From Alcaligenaceae bacterium (lineage in GTDB: Bacteria > Pseudomonadota > Gammaproteobacteria > Burkholderiales > Burkholderiaceae_B), in assembly GCA_013416455.1 (NCBI GenBank), contig JACCES010000007.1, positions 62,001-126,000 of the forward strand: 64,000 bases of DNA, in the 5' to 3' direction. The position numbers were made by a program, and so were the translations under genes. Every line of letters starts with the position of its first letter. Position 1 is the stretch's first letter. Positions 1 to 8,495 of this stretch are shown here, one piece after another. The notes below the pieces were generated by a model. That model was not told the origin of the DNA and made no database searches. It saw only the letters and a list, made by a program, of their open reading frames with translations.

Positions 1-99
1 TGGGTGGAACGAAAGATCTTTGTCTGCACCCGGGCATCGGAACTCGACGGTCCGTCGCAAGAGCTGCTGACCTTTCTCCTGAAGGAACAGGGCGGTTGA
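1..99 (+). CDS. C-terminal end of a LysR-family regulator (partial)
   Basis: The window opens inside a reading frame that ends with TGA at 97-99. The visible 32 residues (WVERKIFVCTR, then SELDGPSQELLTFLL) match the usual last strand and helix of a LysR effector-binding domain. The DNA-binding part lies outside the window. It is on the same strand as the TRAP operon that starts 200 bases later and could be its regulator, but this is inference from position. The family call rests on a short tail only. Confidence 0.6.
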   Translation, partial: WVERKIFVCTRASELDGPSQELLTFLLKEQGG

Positions 100-299
100 T
101 ATTTGGTAAACGGCGGTTGACGAATTCGCATTTGCCGGTCTTCCGTTGCGGGGATAAATTGATACCGCTTGTCAGTGCCATGGTCGACGGATAAAGATCC
201 ATACGCCCGGCTTTCCCCTTTTTCATGCAATCCCGCTGATGACGGCATCAGCGGACGGCGCCGCCGTGCCCGCGAAAAATATAATGTAGAGGAGAACTC

Positions 300-1304
300 A
301 TGAAGATCTTCGCGTCCCTGTTGTTTTCATTTTCCATGCTTGCGGTGTCCCAGACGGCCGGTGCCCAGGAGTTCAGGTTCCGTTTTTCCGCCGACTCTCC
401 AACGACGAACATCAAGGTCCAGGCCTTCCAGAAGTGGGCCGACCTGGTTGCGGAAAAATCCGATGGCCGTGTTTCGATCCGGATTTTTCCGGGGGCGCAG
501 TTGTACAACGATGTGAATGTGATTCCGGCCGTTGGCTCGGGCACGGTGGATATGGGCGCGCCGCCAAGCAGCTTGTTGACCTCGGTGGTGCCGGAAGCGG
601 CGGTGTTTGAACTGCCTTCCCTGTGGGGAATCAGTTATGAACAGTATCGCCGCATGGTGGAGGGCGATTTCGGCAAAAGCCTGGAAAAGAAGTTCGAGGA
701 AAGGCTGGGCGTGAAAGTCCTGGGGTATTACAACATGGGCGCGTGGGTGTGGGGCACCAACAAGAAATCCGAGTTGATCGCCGCCCCCGGTGATTTCAAG
801 AACAAGAAAATGAGAGTGGTCGGCAACCCTCTCGTCGAGCAGACGCTCAACGCCCTCGGCAGCCAGCCCGTTCAGATGGCCTGGCCGGAGGTGCCGACGG
901 CCCTGCTGCAGGGGGTCATCGATGGGCTGGAAACCACGATGTCGGGTCTCGATTCCGTAAAAGGCTGGGACTTGATCGGCAACCTTACGTATTCCAACCA
1001 CAAATACACGCCCTACATGGTCATCATGAACATGAGGGCATGGAAGAAGCTGCCGGCCGACATGCAGGCGGTGATGATCGAAGCGCTGCAAGAGTCGGTT
1101 CAATGGCAGGACAGTGAGCTGGAAAAAATCAATCAGGCCGCCATTCAGACCTTCAAGGAAAAGAACGTGAACGTCAAGGTGCTTGAAGCTTCAGAGCTGC
1201 GGGAATTCTCGGGCGCGGCCGCGTCGGCCGAAGCGGCATTCGTCAAGGCCAGGAATCTGGAAGACGCCGCCCGGCTGGCGCGGGAAAGCAGCGGCCTGGA
1301 ATGA
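300..1304 (+). CDS. dctP: TRAP transporter periplasmic receptor, DctP family
   Basis: Binds an organic acid in the periplasm and delivers it to the DctQM membrane complex. The 334-residue length is normal. An N-terminal signal peptide ends near AGA-QEF (about residue 22). Family marks include the FSADSPTTN start of the mature domain, a GAQLYNDVN stretch, the ELPSLW segment, and the region around residues 175-215 with MRVVGNPL and VPTALLQGVIDGLE, where DctP proteins hold the carboxylate-binding arginine. The start is fixed by a GGAG at 291-294. dctQ and dctM follow on the same strand after about 100 bases, so a TRAP operon is clear. The ligand cannot be told from sequence; the downstream lactonase-like and dehydrogenase genes suggest a hydroxy acid. 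Confidence 0.95.
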   Translation: MKIFASLLFSFSMLAVSQTAGAQEFRFRFSADSPTTNIKVQAFQKWADLVAEKSDGRVSIRIFPGAQLYNDVNVIPAVGSGTVDMGAPPSSLLTSVVPEAAVFELPSLWGISYEQYRRMVEGDFGKSLEKKFEERLGVKVLGYYNMGAWVWGTNKKSELIAAPGDFKNKKMRVVGNPLVEQTLNALGSQPVQMAWPEVPTALLQGVIDGLETTMSGLDSVKGWDLIGNLTYSNHKYTPYMVIMNMRAWKKLPADMQAVMIEALQESVQWQDSELEKINQAAIQTFKEKNVNVKVLEASELREFSGAAASAEAAFVKARNLEDAARLARESSGLE

Positions 1305-1411
1305 AGCCCGGCCATTCGGGCTGATCAAATGTTTCGACAAGCCGGCCATGGCGGACGCGAACAGCATCGCACGTCGTGGCCGCTTTTGTGCCGCCTGTGC
1401 GGGAGCGGGTT

Positions 1412-1900
1412 GTGACTCACAGAAATATCAAAAAAATCAACGATTTGGCGGTTATCGCCCTGGGCGTCGTGGCGCTGGCGGCGACGATCCTGGGCGCGGC
1501 GGCGGTGTTCGCCCGGTATGTGCTGTCGGCTTCCGTTACCGCGTCGGACGAGATCGTCACCTATCTGATCGTCTGGGGAATGCTGATTTCCTTTGGGGTG
1601 GCCGAGCTTTCCAACCAGCATCTGAGGGCCACGATCCTGCTTGACAAAATGTCGGCGGCACACCAGGGGCGGCTGCTTCTGTTTTCCAGGATTCTGGGGA
1701 TACTGTTCGCGGCGGCGCTGGTCTATTTTGGCGTGGAAGTCGCGTGGCAACGCTATTTGTTCAATGAAGTGTCGCCGACCCTGCTGCAGTTTCCGCAGTG
1801 GGTTTCACGGGCGGCCGTGCCTGTGGGTTTTCTGTTCGTGCTCGCCGGTCTGCTGCTCAATCTGGCGGACCGGCGGCAAGCCGGGGGCGATCGTGATTGA
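1412..1900 (+). CDS. dctQ: TRAP transporter small membrane subunit, DctQ family
   Basis: Small integral membrane subunit of the TRAP transporter; it pairs with DctM to bring the receptor-bound substrate into the cell. About 162 residues with four hydrophobic segments (VIALGVVALAA, the segment with EIVTYLIVWGML, the segment with LLLFSRILGILF, and the last with VPVGFLFVLAGLLL). The GTG at 1412 is preferred because a GGAG lies about seven bases upstream; an in-frame GTG at 1376 is possible but lacks a ribosome site. The stop codon overlaps the start of dctM, which suggests translational coupling. Confidence 0.9.
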   Translation: MTHRNIKKINDLAVIALGVVALAATILGAAAVFARYVLSASVTASDEIVTYLIVWGMLISFGVAELSNQHLRATILLDKMSAAHQGRLLLFSRILGILFAAALVYFGVEVAWQRYLFNEVSPTLLQFPQWVSRAAVPVGFLFVLAGLLLNLADRRQAGGDRD

Positions 1901-3170
1901 ATACCTGCCCATTGCCGTACTGGTTGTCCTGCTTGCAATCGGGGCGCCCATTTATCTGTCCTTGGGATTCAGTGCCGTTCTGGGTTTCCATATCGCCGAT
2001 CTCCCGTTGATCGCTTCAGCCGAGATCGTCTACAACAGCCTCACGCCATTTACGCTGCTGGCCATCCCTTTCTTCGTCATGACGGCAAACCTGATGACGG
2101 CGGGCGGCATATCCGATGCCTTGGTCAAGTTCGCCCAGGTCTGGGTCGGCCATCTGTGGGGGGGCCTGGGCGTCGCGACAATCCTGGCGTGCACGGTCTT
2201 CTCGGCGATATCCGGTTCCAGCGTGGCGACGGCACTGGCCATTGGCGCAATCTCCATACCGGCAATGGTTGCCGCCGGGTATGACCGCTCGTATGCAATG
2301 GGGGTGACGGCGGCCGGAGGCACATTGGGCATACTGATACCCCCCAGCATTCCCCTGATCCTGTATGGCTTCATCACGGACCAGTCCATCGTTGCGCTGT
2401 TCTCAGCCGCCTTGATTCCAGGCTTGCTGGCCGTGGCTGGCCTGCTGATCTGCGCGGTTGCCATCGCCCGGGTCAAACGCTACCCGCGCCGCGCGGTTGC
2501 GAGCCGGGAAGAACGGCTGGCCGCGGCGAAAGAAGCATTGCCAAGCTTCCTGCTTCCCATCCTCATCCTGGGCGGCATCTACAGCGGCATCTACACGCCC
2601 ACGGAAGCGGCGATCATTTCGGTGGTTTATTCCCTGGTCATCGGGCAGATCTTCTACACCAGGCAAAGCCTGGCCGGCATCCTGCGGATCATGGGCAAAT
2701 CCATGGTGGACGCCGGCGCGATCATGGTGATACTGGCCGCCGCCATGCTGCTGGGGCACTACTTGAGCATTGTCGAGATCGGGTTCCGCGTCGCCGAGGG
2801 GATCGAATCCGCCGGCTTGAACGCCCTGCATTTCACGCTGCTGGTAATGGCCATTCTTCTGGTGCTGGGCATGTTCATGGAAGTTACTTCCATGTTGCTG
2901 ATCATGGTTCCGATGCTGCTGCCGACCATGCTGGCGCTGAATGTGGATCCCATCCATTTCGCCGTGCTGTTCGTGGTCGCCATGGAAGTCGGATTGATCA
3001 CGCCGCCGGTGGGGATGAATCTCTTCGTGGTGATGCGCGCCGGCCACGGCAGATTGCAGGATGCCATCCGCGGCGCGGTGCCCTATGTCTTCATGCTGAT
3101 CATTCTGGCGCTGGTGATTGTGTTCTTCCCCGGCCTTGCTCTATGGTTGCCTGAATGGATGTCCCGCTGA
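1893..3170 (+). CDS. dctM: TRAP transporter large permease, DctM family
   Basis: Large permease subunit, about 425 residues, which is the usual DctM length, with some twelve hydrophobic segments. Typical family stretches are GAPIYLSLGFSAVLGF, the glycine-rich GAISIPAMVAAGY and GGTLGILIPPSIPLILYG regions, and VGLITPPVGMNLFVV near the C terminus. The GTG at 1893 overlaps the dctQ stop by 8 bases and gives the normal N terminus; the frame stays open upstream to 1641 but that part is only a shadow of dctQ. It completes a full DctPQM set, the only complete transporter for organic acids in this window. Confidence 0.93.
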   Translation: MIEYLPIAVLVVLLAIGAPIYLSLGFSAVLGFHIADLPLIASAEIVYNSLTPFTLLAIPFFVMTANLMTAGGISDALVKFAQVWVGHLWGGLGVATILACTVFSAISGSSVATALAIGAISIPAMVAAGYDRSYAMGVTAAGGTLGILIPPSIPLILYGFITDQSIVALFSAALIPGLLAVAGLLICAVAIARVKRYPRRAVASREERLAAAKEALPSFLLPILILGGIYSGIYTPTEAAIISVVYSLVIGQIFYTRQSLAGILRIMGKSMVDAGAIMVILAAAMLLGHYLSIVEIGFRVAEGIESAGLNALHFTLLVMAILLVLGMFMEVTSMLLIMVPMLLPTMLALNVDPIHFAVLFVVAMEVGLITPPVGMNLFVVMRAGHGRLQDAIRGAVPYVFMLIILALVIVFFPGLALWLPEWMSR

Positions 3171-3219
3171 GCGAGCCGGCGGGACATGGCGGGTAACCAA
3201 CCTCGGGAAGCCGGATGAA

Positions 3220-4044
3220 ATGAATCAGACCGAAATGAATCAGACAATAAAACCGTTTGAACTTTATGCCTTGCGTTATGGGCGGCATCGCAATCGCTCG
3301 GCATGCGACAACTATCTTGGAGGCGCCGATTTCCACGATTCGGATTCCGACCTGGATTATTACGTCTGGGTCGCGCGGCGGGATGATGAAATCTATCTGG
3401 TCGATACGGGGTTCGACGAGGTCGCGGCTAAAGAGCGCGGGCGGGAACTTCTGATTCCCGTTGAGGCGGGCCTTGAACTGATCGATGTCCGGGCTCGCCA
3501 GGTCCGCAATGTGATAATCACCCACCTGCATTATGACCACGCGGGAACGATGGGAAACTTTCCGGACGCGCTGTTTCATTTGCAGGAAAAAGAGGCCGCC
3601 TATGCGACGGGCCGCCATATGTGCCATTCGGTATTGCGCCAGCCCTTCAATGTCGAAGACATCGTGACTTATGTAAGGGTCCTCTATCAGGACAGGATCC
3701 GGTTCCACTGCGGAGACGCCGAAATCGCGCCCGGCCTGTCGGTGCACTGGGTCGGCGGCCATAGTGCGGGTCTGCAGGTCGTGCGTGTCTGGACGCGGCG
3801 CGGCTGGGTCGTTCTGGCTTCGGATGCTTCCCATCTGTACGGCAATATGGAACGCAATCACCCGTTTCCGCTGGTCTTTCATGTGGCCGATATGCTTGAT
3901 GGATATGAGCGGGTGCGCCGGTTGGCTGATTCGCCGCGGCACATCATCCCCGGACACGACCCGGAGGTCATGCGCAGATATCCGTCGCCTGACGAAAAAG
4001 GGCAAGGATATGTCGTTCGTCTCGATGTCGACCCGGCGGATTGA
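3220..4044 (+). CDS. Metallo-beta-lactamase-fold hydrolase, AHL-lactonase-like family
   Basis: A 274-residue zinc hydrolase. The metal motif is HLHYDHAG, giving His102, His104, Asp106 and His107; a later GGHSAGLQ histidine, an Asp in LASDASH and a C-terminal IIPGHDPE complete the two-metal site known for this fold. The layout matches proteins named N-acyl homoserine lactonase family, but many members open other lactones. It lies directly after the TRAP genes and before a beta-hydroxyacid dehydrogenase, so a catabolic lactonase is more likely than quorum quenching. ATG 3220 has a GGAAG upstream; ATG 3232 is an alternative. Confidence 0.85.
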   Translation: MNQTEMNQTIKPFELYALRYGRHRNRSACDNYLGGADFHDSDSDLDYYVWVARRDDEIYLVDTGFDEVAAKERGRELLIPVEAGLELIDVRARQVRNVIITHLHYDHAGTMGNFPDALFHLQEKEAAYATGRHMCHSVLRQPFNVEDIVTYVRVLYQDRIRFHCGDAEIAPGLSVHWVGGHSAGLQVVRVWTRRGWVVLASDASHLYGNMERNHPFPLVFHVADMLDGYERVRRLADSPRHIIPGHDPEVMRRYPSPDEKGQGYVVRLDVDPAD

Positions 4045-4153
4045 ACGGGCACCCGGGCCGATGAATGCAGAGCCCGTTTTCAGGACCATGAGTATTTGAT
4101 TGTGAATCGTGCGACGTTTGTCGTGAATGTGTGAAACCGTATGTGGGTGAAAT

Positions 4154-5065
4154 ATGAAAACGGATGAACCTGTTGGATTTGTCGGACTGGGCAGCATGGG
4201 GGCGGTGCTGGCCGCCAACCTGGCATCGAGCGGCCTCAGGCTGGTGGTACATGATTCCAGGCGAGAGGCCTATCAAGCACTCTCGGAATTCGATGTGGTG
4301 AGCGTCGAGACGCCGCAGGAAGTGGCGTCTTTGTGTGAAACGGTGTTCGTGTGCCTGCCGACTCCCGCGGTCGTCAGGGAAGTTGCCCTGGGTGAAGGGG
4401 GGCTCGTGCATGGAAGCGCGATCAGGACATATGTCGATATGTCCACCACCGGCCCCAGCATGGCGAAAGCCGTTGCGGAAAAGCTCGGCGCCCGGGGGAT
4501 CCAGTGCGTGGACGCCCCGGTCAGCGGCGGTGTCGGCGGTGCCCGGGCAAGAAGTCTTGTGTTGATGGTGTCCGGCAAGCCCGAGGTCGTCGCCGGGCTG
4601 GGGGTGTTCTTCGATGCATTGGGCAAGCAAAGCATCGTGGGCACCGAGGTGGGCCAGGGCCAGAGCATGAAGCTGATCAACAACCTGATGGCGGCCGCCC
4701 ACCTTGCGCTGGCGGCCGAGGCAACCACACTGGGGGTGAAGGCGGGCTTGCGGCCCGAGATCATTCTGGATACCTTGAATGCCGGCTCGGGGCGGAATTC
4801 CGCCACGGCGGACCGGTTTCCACAGCACGTGCTGCCGCGTACTTTCAATAATGGATTCTCCAACTTCCTGATGAGAAAGGATGTGCGGCTCTGCCTGGAA
4901 ATGGCGGAGGATCTGCAAGTGCCTCTGTGGGTGGGTACGGCGGTCGACCGGCTGTGGATGCATACGGTTCTGCAGGTGGGGCCGGATGAAGGTTCGACGA
5001 GTATCGTCAAGCTGGTCGAGCAGTGGGCCGGGGTCCAGGTCGCGGGCTCTTCTCTCAGCGCTTGA
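4154..5065 (+). CDS. NAD(P)-dependent beta-hydroxyacid dehydrogenase (3-hydroxyisobutyrate dehydrogenase family)
   Basis: Oxidoreductase of 303 residues from the family that includes 3-hydroxyisobutyrate dehydrogenase and tartronate semialdehyde reductase. The Rossmann motif VGFVGLGSMG is at the N terminus, the substrate motif DAPVSGGVGGA lies near residue 119, and the catalytic lysine is Lys173 in MKLINNLM. It follows the lactonase-like gene by about 110 bases and probably acts in the same pathway, oxidising the hydroxy acid released. The ribosome site is weak (GGGTG). The exact substrate is not known. Confidence 0.88.
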   Translation: MKTDEPVGFVGLGSMGAVLAANLASSGLRLVVHDSRREAYQALSEFDVVSVETPQEVASLCETVFVCLPTPAVVREVALGEGGLVHGSAIRTYVDMSTTGPSMAKAVAEKLGARGIQCVDAPVSGGVGGARARSLVLMVSGKPEVVAGLGVFFDALGKQSIVGTEVGQGQSMKLINNLMAAAHLALAAEATTLGVKAGLRPEIILDTLNAGSGRNSATADRFPQHVLPRTFNNGFSNFLMRKDVRLCLEMAEDLQVPLWVGTAVDRLWMHTVLQVGPDEGSTSIVKLVEQWAGVQVAGSSLSA

Positions 5066-5107
5066 CGCGACAGCAAGGCGGGGGATTCAGGACATCGGGG
5101 GCGACAG

Positions 5108-6055
5108 GTGGAATTTGATCTCGTGGATCTGCAGCTGCTGATCCATATTTCGGAAGAGAAAAGCCTGACACGGGGTGCGGAGCGGTCACATCTGTCATTG
5201 TCGGCGGCCAGCATGAGAATGAAGGCCTTCGAAGAAGTCGTGGGAACCCAGCTGTTATACCGGACCAAGCTTGGCACCACACTGACGCCGGCGGGGATCA
5301 TCATGTTTCGCCATGCCAAGCTGATATTCAATCAGCTCGGCATGATGCGCGGCGATATGCACGAACATGCGCAGGGGCTGAAGGGGTATATCCGGATATT
5401 CGCCAATGCGACTTCCATCAGCGCTTCCCTGCCTATGGTTCTCAGACAGTATCTGACGGCTTATCCCTATGTGGACGTCGAATTGCGCGAACGTTTGAGT
5501 TCCGATGGCGTAAGGGCTGTCCTGGATGAGTCGGCCGATATCGCCATCGTTTCCGACGATGTTTCCACGGAAGGCCTGGAAGTGTTTCCTTATTGCCATG
5601 AAGCCTTGGTGCTGGCCACGGCAACCACGCATCCGCTTTCCGGGCGCGAGAAGGTCGATTTCGCGGAAACCCTGGAATTCCCTTATATCGGCCTGCATGA
5701 GGGCAGTGCCCTGTACCAGTTTCTGGCGCGTCAGGCCCAGATACATCGATCCTGGTTTTCCACGCGCATACAGGTCGGCAGTTTCGAGGCCATTTGCCGG
5801 ATGATAGAAGCGGGTGTCGGCATCGGCATCCTGCCCGAGTCCGCGGCGCAACGCTATGCTCGCATCATGTCGCTGAAACTCATCGAACTTGCCGACCCCT
5901 GGTCGCTGCGTGCTTCACTGATATGCGTCCGAAGCTTCGAACAGCTGCCGGTGTTCGCCAGGCGCCTGGTGATGATGCTGAGCGACAGGCATTCTCCGGG
6001 CGATCATTCGGGCCAGGCGTCGGAAAGCGGCTGTTCGCGATTGGAACGGTCTTGA
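5108..6055 (+). CDS. LysR-family transcriptional regulator
   Basis: A 315-residue LysR regulator. The winged helix is at residues 1-60 (LQLLIHISEEKSLTRGAER, then SAASMRMKAFEE), followed by the effector domain with IRIFANATS and the CRMIEAGVGIGILPE segment. It starts with GTG and follows the dehydrogenase by 42 bases, so it may be the last gene of the TRAP operon and control it. It is a clear paralog of the LysR at 41465-42403: both share the ASMR-K-LE recognition region, the RIFANTTS-type linker and the ICRM segment. Confidence 0.9.
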   Translation: MEFDLVDLQLLIHISEEKSLTRGAERSHLSLSAASMRMKAFEEVVGTQLLYRTKLGTTLTPAGIIMFRHAKLIFNQLGMMRGDMHEHAQGLKGYIRIFANATSISASLPMVLRQYLTAYPYVDVELRERLSSDGVRAVLDESADIAIVSDDVSTEGLEVFPYCHEALVLATATTHPLSGREKVDFAETLEFPYIGLHEGSALYQFLARQAQIHRSWFSTRIQVGSFEAICRMIEAGVGIGILPESAAQRYARIMSLKLIELADPWSLRASLICVRSFEQLPVFARRLVMMLSDRHSPGDHSGQASESGCSRLERS

Positions 6056-6164
6056 AGATCGAAGCCCGGGAGCTCTGAGGCGGACTGTCCCGGACAGGCC
6101 GGCTTGCTTCATGCCGCTGAACTGTCAAACTGCGGTTCAGGCCCACGAACATGATTCCGCTCCC

Positions 6165-6476
6165 ATGACGACCGTTTCCCGTTTCCCTCAATCCAGCCGC
6201 CTGTGCGACACCCGCACGCTGGTCTGCTTCTATCTGGTAGCGACGCTTGGTTCTTATCGTCAGGCGGCGCAGTGCCTGTCAATTACGGTGCCCGCGCTGT
6301 CGGCGCCGCTGCGGCAACTGGAAAGCGAGCTTGGAGTGGTGCTGTTCGTGCGTGGTGGACGCAGGCAGACTGAACTGACGGAGGCTGGCGCGGTGCTGCT
6401 GACGCATGTGGAATCAGTATTCCGGCAACTGGACGACCTGTGCATTGCAGTGCAGGCGGATCGGCCGTTCAGATAG
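6165..6476 (+). pseudogene. LysR-type DNA-binding domain only, truncated regulator
   Basis: The frame encodes a LysR winged helix (TLVCFYLVATLGSYRQAAQ, TVPALSAPLRQLESELG, VLFVRGGRR, LTEAGAVLL) and then stops at 6474-6476 after about 103 residues. A working LysR protein has a 200-residue effector domain after this point, and no trace of one was seen in any frame before the next gene at 6621. It is therefore a remnant, or a free DNA-binding domain that could compete for operators. ATG 6165 gives the best start; the frame is open from 6111. Confidence 0.65.
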
Positions 6477-6620
6477 GTTAAAACAAATATTTATGGCATC
6501 ACTATATTAAGAATATCGCATCACAAAATGCGGTCACTCTGTCTCTCCGACAGGTAGGATTTCAGTTCCGGCAAGTTTGCAAGAGCGGCTTGCCCTTCCA
6601 GAGATCACGGAGATGCAGTA

Positions 6621-7421
6621 ATGACAGTCAGTAGTCTGAAGGTTCAATTCAGCAGCAACCGGAATGCAGGCGCGCCGACGTTGGGGGCATTCGTTTTTTC
6701 GCCCGATCCCGATATATCGCTGGTCTACGCGCATGCGGGCTTTCACTTCGTCATCATCGACATGGAGCATGGCGCCAACGATGTGCGCAGCACGATCGGC
6801 CATGTCCGTGCCTGCCAGGCGGGCGGAATCGTGTCCATCGTCCGCCTGGGCGTGGCCAACTTTCATGACGCTGGCCGACTGCTGGATGCCGGTGCCGCTG
6901 GATTCATGCTGCCGCACTATGGCCATCCCACCTATGGCGCCAATGAGGTCGTTCGTGCCATGCGCTATGCGCCGCAGGGCTCACGTCCGACTTGTACGGG
7001 TGTGCCCATGGCCGGTTTCGGCCTGAAACCATTCGCCGAGGCGGCCGAGCAGTCGAACCAGGACGTTATTTCGATAGGTTTGATCGAAGATGCTTCGGTT
7101 GTCGAGGATATCGACAATGTGCTGGATAGTCTCGCCGTCGATTGTGTGATGCCGGGGCCGGCCGACTTGGCGACTTCCATGGGCCTGCACGGTCAGCTGC
7201 GCCACCCGCAGGTGCTTGCGGCAGTCGAGAAGATCGCCGCTGCCGCCAAGCGCCGCGGTATCGCACATGGCAGATACATCAATGATCCGTCCGACATTCA
7301 GGCCGACACAGCCGGGGATACGGCGTTCTATGTGTATTCCATCGACTACAAATCGTTCGCCAAGCATCTGAAGGAAGTCGAAACCGAAGCGCGTGAGATC
7401 TACCGCGCGGCCACGCTGTAA
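6621..7421 (+). CDS. HpcH/HpaI-type class II aldolase/citrate lyase family protein
   Basis: A 266-residue metal-dependent aldolase-like enzyme that would cleave a 2-keto-hydroxy acid to pyruvate plus an aldehyde. Family marks: GAFVFSPDP at the N terminus, FVIIDMEHG with the first acidic pair, IVRLGVAN with the carboxylate-binding arginine, the metal-binding Glu in IGLIEDA and the Asp in MPGPADLATSMG. It opens a small cluster with an epimerase/dehydratase and a Bug receptor in the same direction. The AT-rich 140 bases upstream probably hold the promoter. The substrate is unknown; a sugar acid is a reasonable guess from the neighbouring epimerase. Confidence 0.87.
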   Translation: MTVSSLKVQFSSNRNAGAPTLGAFVFSPDPDISLVYAHAGFHFVIIDMEHGANDVRSTIGHVRACQAGGIVSIVRLGVANFHDAGRLLDAGAAGFMLPHYGHPTYGANEVVRAMRYAPQGSRPTCTGVPMAGFGLKPFAEAAEQSNQDVISIGLIEDASVVEDIDNVLDSLAVDCVMPGPADLATSMGLHGQLRHPQVLAAVEKIAAAAKRRGIAHGRYINDPSDIQADTAGDTAFYVYSIDYKSFAKHLKEVETEAREIYRAATL

Positions 7422-7471
7422 CGGCGGCCGTGCGACGTCCGGCGTTGAACAGCGAACAACAAGGATCTCTC

Positions 7472-8458
7472 ATGCAACTCACGAAATACAAGCGTGTCCT
7501 GATTACCGGTGGTGTAAGCCTGATCGGTTCCCATCTGGTCGACGCACTGTTGGCGGCCGGTGCCGAGCATATCGTGCTTCTGGACAACTTCAGCCTGGGC
7601 AATGCGGAAATGGCCGGGACGCTGGGCCGCGACCCGCGCGTGCGCGTCGTCAAGGGCGACATCCTGAGACTGCCAGAGCTGTTGCAGGCGCTGGCCGAGG
7701 TGGACGGTGTCTTTGCGCTGGCCGGCTATCTGACCCTGCCCTTGGCCGCCAATCCGGGCCTGGGGGTCGAGGTCAATGTCATGGGGGCGCTCAATGTGCT
7801 GGACGCCGCCCGCGTGCTGAAGAAGAAAGTCGTCCTGGCATCCTCGATCTCTGTTTATGGGGACCAGCGCCACACCACTATCGATGAACGCACACCATTC
7901 GGTTCTCACGACCTGTCCCCCGCATTTGCGACCTATGCCGCCACCAAACTGGTGGGTGAGCATCTGGGCCGTCTGTATGCGCAGTCCTACGGGGTCGAGG
8001 TCTGCAGCGCGCGCTTTTCCACGGTATATGGCGAGAACCAGCACGCCCGCGGCGTGAATGCCTTGTATATCTTGGAAGCCATGCAATCTGTCGCACGGGG
8101 CGAGGCACCCGTCATTCCAGGTACTGGCGAGGAGGCGCACGACTTCATTTATGCAGGCGATGTGGCGCGCGGCTGTATTGCCATCATGGAGCAGGGTAAG
8201 TCCGGCGATGTCTTCAATATTGCATCGGGAGTGTCCACCAGCGTCAATGAGGTCGTGCGGATGGTGCTGCAGGAATATGGCTCGGATCTCGTGCCGCGCC
8301 ACGCCGAGGATAAACGCAGCGCGAAGGCAGCCTCCAATACGGCATTGGATATATCGGTGGCCCATGCGCAGCAGCAGCTCGGCTGGCGGGCTGAAGTTTC
8401 GGTCGGGGACGGCATCCGCAAGCTGAAGCATTGGCTTGATCAACGAACCGGCCACTAG
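7472..8458 (+). CDS. NAD-dependent epimerase/dehydratase (extended SDR)
   Basis: Extended short-chain dehydrogenase of about 328 residues. The nucleotide motif is a variant, TGGVSLIGSHLVDALL, in place of the usual GxxGxxG. The active site is present: Ser in ASSISVYG and Tyr/Lys in YAATKLVGE, followed by ARFSTVYG and the C-terminal DFIYAGDVARG. Such enzymes change sugar or sugar-nucleotide configuration, or act on free aldoses. ATG 7472 is chosen because AAGGA lies just upstream. It sits 50 bases after the aldolase and 37 before a Bug receptor, so the three are likely co-transcribed. Confidence 0.88.
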   Translation: MQLTKYKRVLITGGVSLIGSHLVDALLAAGAEHIVLLDNFSLGNAEMAGTLGRDPRVRVVKGDILRLPELLQALAEVDGVFALAGYLTLPLAANPGLGVEVNVMGALNVLDAARVLKKKVVLASSISVYGDQRHTTIDERTPFGSHDLSPAFATYAATKLVGEHLGRLYAQSYGVEVCSARFSTVYGENQHARGVNALYILEAMQSVARGEAPVIPGTGEEAHDFIYAGDVARGCIAIMEQGKSGDVFNIASGVSTSVNEVVRMVLQEYGSDLVPRHAEDKRSAKAASNTALDISVAHAQQQLGWRAEVSVGDGIRKLKHWLDQRTGH

Positions 8459-8495
8459 CGTCATCTTCAATAACTATTAATTGGAGGCATCAATC

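Noticed and set aside
327-1103. A 258-residue minus-strand open frame opposite dctP
   Set aside because: It is His-, Arg- and Gln-rich shadow sequence opposite a well-supported TRAP receptor gene. The same holds for other long antisense frames, such as 7400-8470, 27048-28643, 53537-54835 and 56330-58126.
1641-1892. N-terminal extension of DctM inside dctQ
   Set aside because: It is Cys- and Arg-rich and out of frame with dctQ; the DctM family start matches GTG 1893.
3220-4044. Quorum-quenching AHL lactonase
   Set aside because: The fold allows it, but the gene sits in a TRAP catabolic operon and no LuxI/LuxR genes are present.
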